A stretch of DNA of 64,000 nucleotides from Stercorarius parasiticus (lineage: Eukaryota; Chordata; Aves; Charadriiformes; Stercorariidae). Location of the stretch: NCBI GenBank assembly GCA_013396915.1, contig VWZL01000203.1, positions 1,256,886 to 1,320,885 on the forward strand, in the 5' to 3' direction. The stretch's first letter is position 1. Every line of letters starts with the position of its first letter. A model generated the notes under the pieces. The model saw only the letters and a list, made by a program, of their open reading frames with translations, did no database searches and was not told where the DNA came from. Shown here one piece after another: positions 50,692 to 61,420 of this stretch. Made by a program: the position numbers and the translations under genes.

Positions 50692-52754
50692 CTTCTCACA
50701 GTTAGGTGAGACATCCCTAACTGCTGTTCTGCTGAAGTCTTGTACCTACCTACAAAGTATTTAAATTACAGAACTGCTGGATTAAAAGCAGGATCTTGAA
50801 CTCACATCCTAGCCATTAGTAATGGGTTACTGACTGTTGCTGCTATGTGATCATCTCTCTGTATGTCCATTTAGACATATGCACATGTCTGTATGTCTCT
50901 ACATGTATGGAGAGGCTGCACTTTGCATAAATCATTACATATTCACTGGGCCTGAAAGTAACAACACTTAATTCTACAGACCATTATCTGAGTGATCTAT
51001 GAGCCTACAAAGGTTGAGTTCCTGGATCTAGTGATTTTTCTTGTACACTGTATTGGGAAAATACAATGCTTATGGCCGAGGGTTTTCCAAAGGATACAAA
51101 ACATCTTTTGAGACTGCTTTGCCTTTCTATGTGCCTCTGTTCACTATCCATAAACTGGGCTCATTCATATAAACTCTTTACATCTATTATCTCTAAACAA
51201 CATATGTTTCTGACTGGCAACTAGTAGATGTTACATATTTACAGCAGCTTGAAAAAACGTGCCCCTTCAGCATTAACACATTTAGCTCTGAATAAAAAGA
51301 TTATACATGTTACTCATGGAAGAAAGATACCCCTACATACACCCACCCACCCACCCCTTTTTAAATTGCTGGAATTCCTCAGGGAATGAGTTTTGAATTT
51401 GTGTGTGGGAGGCTGTGACACACCTTCAGCCTACAATGAAAATGAAAGTGAGACCATCTCCTGCCAGAACCTGGGGAATAGCAGCAGCTGCCTTTAGAAT
51501 TATGCCGTGTCTCCACTGCAGATTACATGCAAGAACGAACAAGAACAACTGCAGGCATCCTTCACCATCACCTTGCAGGTTTCTGGACACACCATATTGC
51601 TTGAAAGATGGCTGTTGCGATTCTTATTTATGCCGTTTTCCTTATATACTGCCTGGAAACTGCAGAGAACCCTCAAAGTCTTTTCGTAGCTATTCAACAC
51701 AAAGGTTGGGTTACAACCTCTGACTCAGGAAGTCTTTAAACTGTGATGCTGGGGTGCAAAGATGTAACAGGGGAATGATCACCATAGGCATGCTCTGCTT
51801 TTGCACATGTGCCTTGCCAGTCTTGGTGACAAGACAGTGCACTTGAGGAACATGTGGCAATCCTAAGTTCTAACGAGGTTTAAATTGCACTTACACTCAC
51901 TTGAAATCTCTATCAGACATGCAGAGCAGTGAAAGAGACAACTCCTTTAAACATGAAATAAGTAACCGTTACTTGCTGCGTTTCCCAGTTTCCAGGAACT
52001 AAGTGATAAAAATGGACAACAACAAAACATGCTGTAAACAGCTACTGCATATTCTGCCCTGGAGAACTGACACTATTCTAGGATCTCGCAGTAGCATTGG
52101 CAAAGCATTGCGTATTGAGCACCTGCATTTAAGTTACCTTTTCCTCTGTCTTTGCCTTTAGGCTTACAGAAAAAAAAAACCACAATGCATTAGGAAGAAA
52201 GCGTAAGATAGCTTTGGACAAACTCAGTGAGCTTCAGTGTAAGACTTCAGCAAGCTGTAATTTAAGGACCCAAAGCTATGTTTTTACCTATTTGTAAGAT
52301 TCATCTTTTTGCAGCAGTGTGGTCAGAGACACATCTGTTCCAAAAGCGTCAGAGCAAGGATCTGACTAAAGCTTTTCACGCAGGTGTATGACAGAGAAGA
52401 AACCAGTTTAGAGATCTGAGAGAAAATGGCACATGCAGTGGGTTGTGATTATTTCACTAACACTGCATGCATTGTAGGATCAGTCATGCCATTCACTTCC
52501 CATTTGATCCTCCCTGCAACTTTCTCAAGATTCATTCTTTTTCTGGAATTAAAAAAAGATATTTAATAATTATTCCATTCTCCTCCTACAGTTTATTTCT
52601 ACCTTTTTATTAAGAAATTAATTAGCCCCCAGGATTGCTTTCCAGTATTCCAAATGCATTTTCTCTCTCAGATGAGAAAAAACTGTGAGGTCAGTTCACA
52701 TAAGACCATTAACATGACAGCTTGAACCATTCTACATGCAGCAATCTAAACTCT

Positions 52755-52875
52755 TAGTGTCTTAATTTATCTGTTGTTAAGTGGGGATAACCCTGCTGAC
52801 TATCGTTTGTGAAACATTTTCTGATCAGTGTGTGAGTAAAGTTAAAGAGAGAAGTGCAATGCGTTATATGTGTCA
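52755..52875 (+). repeat. Probable MIR-like SINE fragment
   Basis: TGTCTTAATTTATCTGTTGT then TAAGTGGGGATAACCCTG resembles the sense MIR core ('cctcagtttcctcatctgtaaaatggggataata'), followed by a decayed tail with AAAGTTAAAGAGAGAAGTGC. Another short stretch at 53035-53070 (CTATAAAGTAGGAACAATAA) echoes the same core. Confidence 0.45.
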
Positions 52876-53738
52876 AGCACTGCTTTAGTGAAAGCATATT
52901 TCAGGATATATGAAGGTCTCCTGTAAGATCACATCAAACCAACTCAAACCAGCAAGACTAAGGACAGGGATTTGGAGATGAGGTGTCTTTATACAAATAT
53001 GTCTGTGGATATCTGTTATTGCAGATGGTCCAGTCCTCCACCTATAAAGTAGGAACAATAATAGACTAAAACCAAGATCAAATTAACATAGCTTGTGTTC
53101 AAAGCATTTGGGTACTACATAAAACCACCTAATGAAGTAATATAATACTGCTTTCTGGTCACATAATGGGGTGGGGGGGAATGAGAAAAAAAAGCAAATA
53201 CATACTAGATAGCTGCTTGTTAGTCATGAGATTCATCTCATTTAATTTAAATCTGCTAGAAGTTCTGTGTCTAGGCTAGTCATCCAGGGCAGGACTCAGC
53301 TAACCAGCTGTTAACTCCTACAATGTGCTATAAAAGGAGCATGGGCTGACTGGCTCAGAAGTGAACACCTACACTGCAGACTTCTAAAGGTAGACGAGGT
53401 GAATCTCAATGCTAGTCTTCTTATGCAATTAGTGCAAAGTGAGGAGGACATTTTCAGGTAGCTTTCTTGGCAACTTCTAACCAGTTCCCACTGCTTTGTT
53501 GCTGAGAAAAGGTTTACAAAGTTTTCTGTCTTGAGTGGGTTTTAATGGAACTGCAAAAAGGAACATCCCCAATATTGAGGTAACTTCAAATGAAAATATG
53601 AAATAAATCTCCTTTCTAGACCCTGGGGAGCTAGAATTTCCAAAACAATATTCTACAAGAAGTATCCTAATGTGTTGAAAAATGCCTTCTTTGAAATGGT
53701 TGAACTCTTCTGATTGAAACTTTAAATAATGAGCTTAT

Positions 53739-54633
53739 AATCATGGAATTCATGTTAGAAGAGACTTCAGGAGACATGTATTCCAACTTCCTGCTGAAAG
53801 GACAGTCAGCCATTACATCAGGTTGGTTTTCTCAGGGTTTTATTCATTGTGGTCTTGAACATCTCCAAGGACAGAGACTACATAACCTCTTCTCTGGTTG
53901 GCTGTCCTCATGGTGAAAAAGCTTTTCCTTATTTCCAGTCGGGATCTCTCTTGTTTCAATTTGTACCTATTGTCTCTCATCCTCTCACCATGCACCACTG
54001 TGAAAAGGTTGGCTGTCTTCTTGGTAACCTCCTCATAGGTACTAGGAGGCTGCTGTTACTTGCCCACAAAGTCATTTCTTCTCGAGGCTGAACAAGCCCA
54101 CTTCCCTCAGTGTCTCCTCACAGGACAAGTGCTCCTGCTCTTGAACATCTTGGTGGCCCCTGTGAGCTTGCTCCAGTCAGTTGATATCTGTGCTGTATTG
54201 GGGGCCCAAAATTGGGTGGAGTAGTCTAGATACAATCTAATGATTGACAAGTAAGGTGGAAAAATCACTTCCTCCAATGTCCTGGCTGTTCTGTTAATAC
54301 GGCCCAGAATAGTGTTGGCCGACTTTGCTTCCAGGGCATGCTGCTGGCTTATACCCAGCTTACTCTCTGCCTGGATACCCAGATCCTTTTCTGCAAAGCT
54401 GTTTCCCAGCCCATCAGTCCCCAGCTTGTACCACTACAGCCGTCTTTCCTTTCCCATAGCAAGACTTTGCATTTGCCCTTGTTGAATTTCCTGTCTGGCC
54501 ACTCCTTCAGACTCTCTAGGTCCCTTTGAATGGCAGTCCTGCCCTCATGCATATCAACTATTCTCACCAACTTGGTGTCACCTGAAAACTTCATGATGGT
54601 GTGCTCCCCACTTCCTCTGGTCACTGATAAAGC
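53739..54633 (-). mobile_element. CR1 LINE fragment, about 0.9 kb, antisense
   Basis: An antisense CR1 copy with its 3' end at 53739 (ATCATGGAATTCATG) and 5' truncation near 54633. Landmarks in plus reading are CATCTCCAAGGACAGAGACT, AGCTTTTCCTTATTTCCAG, GAGGCTGAACAAGCCCACTT, GGCCCAGAATAGTGTTGGCC, CCCTTGTTGAATTTCCTGTC, and TTGGTGTCACCTGAAAACTT. It is the longest of the recognisable avian-type CR1 copies here and reaches into sequence near the end of the reverse-transcriptase frame. It lacks a clear ATTCTGTG end, so that tip is eroded. The frame at 54349-54624 (minus) is repeat translation with decay. Confidence 0.95.
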
Positions 54634-55851
54634 TTAGGACAAATGTTCAGAACAACAAATCTCAGCCTGGACTTTCAAAGTTCAAGAAAATGGTAAGAAA
54701 TTGAGAACCAGGTCTTAGCATCAAGCAAATCTAATTCTATAAGGCATGGACAGACATGCCTATTTTTGCTTCAGGTCACTAGGAATTCCATTGCAGGCTG
54801 TAAGAACATAGCATCCTTCAAAACAATTCACAAAGAAGAAATAGTATTTTTTTCCATGCAAGACAAAAATCTGGTATGAATTATGGCAGTTAATAACATA
54901 GAGCGGCATAGGAGATAAAAAGGGTACACAAATATAGGAAAAAAATGATGGGTACCACATCTAACAGAAAATACAAAAATAATGTTATATATAGAAGAAA
55001 TTTTCTTTGCCCATATAGGATTATTTTTCCTGTTGGGGAAATATGTTTGCTGTGGTCAATAGTTCGGTGCTTTAATGGCTGCAAGTAATCAGTCACACAG
55101 CCTTCGTCTTCCTGTGTCAGAGCCCCAATGCACTAAGCAGTGCTTCACTACTCTCTGTGTATTGGACATTTTTACCTGCAAAGTACTAGCGCTGCTTCCT
55201 TCCCTAGGCTGTCTCCAGAGATTTGGCAGCCACATTGTGAACAAACTTGACACCATTTAGGTCGTAAGTTATTGTATGAAATCATAGTCCTGTCTGGCTT
55301 TCTACTGATAAATCACACAAGTCTTTCAAAGTTACCCATGGGATCTCTCCAGACATACATGATTGGAAGGAAACATTGTTAGTGGGTCAGAAAGGTCCCA
55401 GCTTGACTATGGATCTGTCCACTGAAGCGGTGAAATTACCATTAGTGTTTGATGGTAACACCCAGGTGGTATCGAAGAGGCCAAACACTTCAATGTAATA
55501 AATAGAAAACCAAGCTTTGGTGGAAAGATAACGGATATCATGCATATATAGTCCTAGACATAACCTGTTAAGGTATCTCCTCTATCCTTATTTTGCCCTA
55601 GACCCCAGGTAAATACTACTTCGGAAAGGCTGATTGCCATGACACTCCTCCATCCATCCTTCTCTCTGTCTAATCAGAGTGGTAAGGCATCTGTGACCTA
55701 GTTAACTTTCTCTCAGAGCAAAAGATATGTGCCACTATCCTTATTCTGAAATCAAATCCTTGAGTAACTCATGTCACTTTCTTGGTATCTCTCAGTAGAG
55801 TACCGGCTTACTGGGAAACAAATTATCTCTGCTCTGAGTATTCATTTTAAT

Positions 55852-55867
55852 GTCTCTCTCTCTCTCT
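55852..55867 (+). repeat. CT dinucleotide microsatellite
   Basis: An uninterrupted TC run of eight units. Confidence 0.95.
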
Positions 55868-56479
55868 GAACAAAGTACCAGAACAGAATAGGTGACTTTA
55901 TCATACATGGGCTGCTTGTCACATAGGTGACCCTCAGTCTAAATAACAGAAAACAAGATCAAGGCTACCTGGTCCAGATGGCACTTGCCTTTTGTACAAT
56001 CAGAGCCTGTAGATCAGACAGGATTGACCAGAGGTTTGTTACGGCTGTTCTGCTGGAGAACCTACCCTCTATTGTGAAGACTCAAGGCAGAGAAGCTAGA
56101 TGTGCCATATCAGTGCTGTGGCTGGGGCCACTGCATGTTGATGACCCCTTCCTTCTGAAATGAAACTCTCTGCTGGGAAATGGCAAAGCTCTGAGCATGG
56201 ATTAGCACACAGCTGCCTTCCTCAGTCCTTCAGCACGGCTTGGGCAAATGAGATGATCTGGGACAAGCCAGGCATGTTAGAGAGCATGTCAGGTTTCTCT
56301 TAACCATGTGAAGAGTCAGGCTTGCGAACTCTCGTGTTTTAGATTGACCCTTGCTGCTACAGGAGCTATTGTTATTCATGGAAAAATATTTCAAGGGTTG
56401 AAAAATTGTTGGATTTCTTGCCTTCTACACTTTGTTATTGTGGAGCAGGCCAAAGGAGAGAGAGGAACTGAAAGGTAGG

Positions 56480-56720
56480 GCTAGCCAATACGTGGATATT
56501 ATATCCTGCAATTTAGCTTAAATTGGCAATTTACCAATGTGAATACCCTCGAGTGCGCCTTAATGCTGGAGTGGGTGTTTTAATTAGCACTATGCTCCCA
56601 TTTATAATTAGATTTCTGTTAGTTCAGTTTGAAGCATGATTTCATAATACAAAATTATTTTTAAAAATCCTGTGGGGATATTCCTGGTAAATTAATACTG
56701 TGGACTTTGATGAACTGATG
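56480..56720. promoter_or_regulatory. Candidate conserved enhancer (TAATTA-rich)
   Basis: A repeat-free AT-rich block with several homeodomain cores (TTTTAATTAGCAC and TTTATAATTAG among them) and no simple repeats or frames. Vertebrate deserts next to neural genes often carry such elements. This is a composition-based guess only. Confidence 0.2.
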
Positions 56721-59554
56721 CTTTTAATAGACTGTGGTATTTGGAAAGAATCTAAATCAAAGCAATAACATTACTATCCCATAAAAGTCAATGCCACATG
56801 ATAATAAATCCATGTGCAAGAGGGAAAAAGAGTCATAGGATTATTGGAGGAGAATGTGGACTGTGTGCTTCTCTATTTCAATTTGGAAAGATTGAAAAAT
56901 GTAAATCTGGTCAGGAAACATTTTGTATTTCTTCTTTTTATTTTTTTTTTAATAGAGTAATGTTAACCTCAAACCAAAATTTTATGTTCCTATTCCCCAA
57001 ATAGGTTTTTAATACTGAATTAAGATATATCAGTGATTTCAAAACATAAAAAAATAAAAACGAGAAATATGCTGAATTCTACATACTCTAGTATGCTGTT
57101 TCCCTTCAACAAACTGATAGTTTCAGATGTGATTAAATCTTCCTTGATCTGTCCTGTACGGTTGGAACATTTCCCTTTTTTATTTTCATGTGATTTTATG
57201 ATAGTTGCAGAACAAGGATTGTCTAGAGAATGATAAATCATTGCAGAATGACCACAACAAAACTAAACATGATTTCACTCAAGTACAATGGCAAATTCAT
57301 TTTTGTGCGAGGGGCAGTGGTGGGGGAAGCCCCACTCAGATAAAATGTGGTAAAGAAGAAGTAACAGCTCAGTGAGAAGCTTGCGGTGATCAAGTATTTA
57401 TAAAAGGTGACCCATACTAAAAACATACTGTGTTTACTATTCTTTGTTTCTAAAAATAAGCCTACAAGTGCAAAGCTTTACATTTGGAAAACATTAGAGA
57501 CTATGATGCTAGTGAAAAGCATTTTAACTGAATTCTGATCTATCACTTCTCTGGGTAACGCCATGTGCATGATCTTTTATAGGCAGACAGGAAGATGAGG
57601 TTCTTGCTCCCAAGGATCATCCAGGCAAAGACCTCCATGAGCTGGGCGCAAAACTCTTCATAGACTTCAAAAGTAAGTGACTAAACATACTGAGGAAGAT
57701 ATGGGGGAAAGAAAGTGCCATTTGAAACCATCTCTTTGGAAGCAGGTAGCATGCTAGCCAGAGATTTAGCACACATCTCCAACAGGTGTAGCCAGGTCTG
57801 TTCACATCCAGGGTGGATCGCTCTGCATCAGTATTCCTTTATTATCATTTTATTAGTGCAGATACTGATGGCTAGTTAAAAGCTGCTCTGCTGTTGGAAG
57901 TGATTTGTACTGCAGTTTGTCTTGCATCTGGCCAGATCCTTTCAGAGGGCTTTTCTACACCTGTGAAGTACCAAGTGAATGTTTGATGTTAGGTCTGTGT
58001 TCAGTATGAGGCGCTGCACCTGGGGGAGATACTGCCTTACTGTACTATTAAACAGATGGATCTGAGCCAGGAATGATACAACCAGTTACTCTGCTTCCAG
58101 AGGAAAAGGAGGTGTCTTGCAGCTTGCCTTTGCACCCTAAGGACAAATTGAAGTCTGTAGGGATCTGCTGGAGAGGAGTGGGGTCTCATCCTATTCTTCC
58201 AGCTTGTGTAAATAACCCAGGGAGGAGGTGAGGCCTAATAAGAAATGCTAAAGGGGGGCAAGTCTAAGGTCTCCTTTGCTCCCCTTTTTCCAGAAATGGG
58301 AATACTGACAGGCATTTTCCTTGTAGATTGGATTCCTGCTGCAATGCAAGAATCCTTACAAGCCCAGCCAGGCTCCTGCCCTCCAGGCACTCTCCACCTG
58401 GTCATCCTTGCTCACCTCACCACCATGGAACAGGAGGGATTACCTGTAGGTTTGTGTCAATCTGGAAGCAAGACAAACATTGGTTTTGGTAGGAAAAGCA
58501 GATGTTAGGATTTTATTTTTGGTTGCTTTCAGTCTTGAGCAGATTTAGCAGTGTGAATGGTCACATGGCATCAGGTAAATTATTCTGTGTTTCATTTTTT
58601 GGAAAAGGAGAAAAAGAGAAGGTCAAGGAGAAGATAAAGTGTAGGGGAGCAGGGTCTGTTGTGTATTTTCATTAGCCATTAACACTTTACCTAGCATTTT
58701 TTAAAAGCATTTGGAGAGATACCATGAGGAAAACACACAGATGGCCAAGATAATGGGACACTGAGCATTTTCTCTCCCTTGCTTGTTTTACTAAAATAAT
58801 CTTAGATTAAAGGAGTAGTGGGACCCATTGCTTGCTATGGCCTGAAGAACAGAGAACTAAATAGCCCTTGCAGATTAGATGGTAATAAATAGTAATATAA
58901 ATAATAGTAATAGTAATATAATGCTAACTAGTTATTTAAGAAACAGAAAAACAAATATTGAATTATTAAAATTAATTCTTGCTCTCTGTGTTCTTCATCC
59001 TCCAGAAAAAAAAACCCTATCCATTGTTTCTTTCCTTCTTACTGAATGATTAGACAAAATATGTATTCCCAGTGCCACCATACATATTTGAGCCATTGCT
59101 GAAAAACTGATGATCTTATAATGAACATAACCATTTCAAAGAACATCACTACTTTCTCCAGCCACACAGGGGCTAAAATGTGGTCAAAAAGACTTAGATA
59201 AACATTAGAGAGCACTATAAACTTGCAGAAGCCATTCTTAATTATGTTACACTCTCTACCATATTTATGACAACAGAAGGTATTGGCCCATGCAGGCTTG
59301 AAACTCAGAAGCAGATCATCAGTTGGCATAAATCCTGACTCATACCTGCAAAAGTGTGTGTATCATATCTGTCTTATTAATTCCCTGACCTTTGTCAACC
59401 TGCCTTCTGGGACACTAACATATATTTAAATATTTAAGTTCAACTTTGTGTACGTCTGGTACAATAAGTCCATGCAGACCAGGTAAATTAAGCTTCCAGC
59501 TCAGTGCCTTGGAGCAATCAAATCCCCACTTACATAGGTCTAATTAATAGATAA

Positions 59555-61420
59555 ATAGAACTGGAAGGACATTATGATTATCTCACCTGATCTTCTGCCT
59601 GTAATAGGCCTTAAAGATTTCTGGAGTTAGTTGTTTATTTGCCAAATGTTTTGAAAGTTTAACTCCCTTTTTGCTGATCAGTATTCACATAACCCCTATG
59701 GAAACAGGTAGAATTTCTTAAGCTTAAATATTTCATAAGCCTTTTCTAACATTTCTTTCTTAAACTTCTCTCAGTTTTCTATAATGTCTTGTGGAATTAT
59801 GACACAAAGTTTAAGAAAACAAGCATAATTTATATGATATTAATTCAAAAAATGCCAGAGGTGGGGACTCTACAACAGCACCAATAATATTTAACCTCTA
59901 TTTAGATAGCCTACTGTTTAAAATACACTTTTGGATTATATAGTCCCTCTTACCCTGTAGTCCATTTTTCTGATGTTAGAAGATACTTACGGACTGCTAT
60001 GCAGTAAACCTTTTTTTTGATGAGTTCTTGGAGCCTCTTTTAGGAGGAAAATTCTCTGAGCTTTCTCCAATTCTTCCATACCCAACATCCTTAGAGACCC
60101 CAGAGCTGAACATGGTCTTGCAGGCAGTGCTATAAGGCTGCTTAGCATAGACAGAGGCAATGCAACTGCTCTACTGCTGTTTATATGTACGATGATCTAA
60201 TTAGCCACTTTATTCAATTTTATTTCACTTCCCTAACATTTGAGTTGTCTGAAAAGCTGAAGATTAATAATTTTGTGCGTACTTCTGAGACACCATTTAA
60301 AAAAAAAATGATTACATTAGAACATGCCTCATCTCCAGCAGCGGCCAGCAAAAAACGTTTAAGGAAAACTTGTAAGGAATAGAGTACACATAAAATGGTT
60401 CTCCCAGTTTACACCCATCTCCATAATCATAAGACTTTCAGAGTCTGCAAGTACATCAGGCAGATAACTTAGGAAAAAGAATGAGTCCTGACTGGATGGC
60501 ACCCAATTGCTGGTCTTTTACAGAAATGTAATTCACAAGTACCTTTTGAAGCTTGCCAATTAGCCAATTCTTAATTCCTGTAATATATGTCTTCTTGATT
60601 TTATATAGCAGTAATTTGATTTTAAAACTTGCATGTCATACCATACCTTTTGAAATCAAATTGGAATACATCTTATCTGTTGTATTTATAAGCTTTTAAT
60701 TTTTTCAAAGTAAGTTCTGATGTTATCTTGACAGAATCTGCTTTTTATAAGGCCATGTTGCATGGAGTTAATTATATTTCCCTCTTTTAATTCTGTTTTA
60801 ATAATCTAGACCTGTATCAGTCTTCTATCAGGCTGTGTTTGTGATCAGTGCCAGACTGACAATGACTCAGGTCATTTTGTTTAAGTATCCTCTGGAAGTC
60901 TGCTGGTTTTCCAAGATTCATTGAAAATCAACATTTATGTCAAAGAGAACTTAGTTTTCAAAACATGGGCATACTAACTATATAGGTCTGCTGATTTAAA
61001 TATATTTAGTAGTAGTATCTCTCTACATCCTCTTGCATTGCTGGCAGAAAGGAAGGTGTTGAAAGACCGTCAGGTGCTGAGAATACATTACCTGTTTTTT
61101 CCAAGCAGAGAACAGAAATATTTACTGAGTCCTTTGCACCTTTTTATCAATGGTTTTATTTTTTCTGTGTAGGAATAAGCCAGGACCACATTCATGTTCT
61201 TTTTGTTGTTAAAAGTTCTTTCTTATCTGCTAAATTTCTCAGGCTACAAATTATTCCGTTGATATTCTTTTCCTCCCCCTATCAATTTTCTGTAATTGCT
61301 AATATCAGAGTTTTGTTCATTGCTATTAACTTTTTTTTTTAATTATTTTTCTGTATTTGTTTCATCTTTGTAGCCCCTTTCTCTAAGTCAGATTGTTTTT
61401 AATTTCTTTTAAATTGTGGT
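59555..61420 (-). mobile_element. Long ancient CR1/L3-like LINE, antisense
   Basis: About 1.9 kb of decayed LINE in antisense. In plus reading the order of landmarks matches an old amniote CR1: GGACATTATGATTATCTCAC and CTGATCTTCTGCC (3' end, 59568-59600), GAGGTGGGGACTCTACAAC (59859-59877), GAGCTTTCTCCAATTCTTCC (60058-60077), CCAAGATTCATTGAAAATCA (60911-60930), GTCTGCTGATTTAAATATAT (60986-61005), AGAACAGAAATATTTACTGA (61110-61129) and CCCTATCAATTTTCTGTAAT (61277-61296). Many indels break every frame, so it is inactive. The match is from memory of the family, not a search; the core at 60.9-61.3 kb is the most convincing. Confidence 0.65.

Larger units (their letters stand above)
39316..53738. 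other. Non-coding desert segment
   Basis: No supportable genes across 14 kb. It holds a short hairpin with a neighbouring duplication (40050-40138), an old CR1 piece (45693-45850), a CA repeat near 50211-50221, a cluster of palindromes (50668-50723) and a MIR-like piece (52755-52875). The longest frame (minus, 45818-46228, GTG start) is discussed under findings. A stretch at 49209-49260 has a tRNA-like GGTTCAAATCC on the minus strand but no tRNA fold. Confidence 0.7.
54634..59554. other. Non-coding desert segment
   Basis: No gene recognised. A CT dinucleotide run lies at 55852-55867, and a TAA-rich patch near 58880-58925. A homeodomain-site-rich AT stretch at 56480-56720 looks like a possible enhancer. 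Confidence 0.7.

Noticed and set aside
53035..53070. Second MIR-core-like stretch
   Set aside because: Too short and diverged to call as a separate element.
54349..54624. 91-codon minus-strand frame
   Set aside because: Lies inside the 53.7-54.6 kb CR1 copy; decayed repeat sequence without a functional frame.
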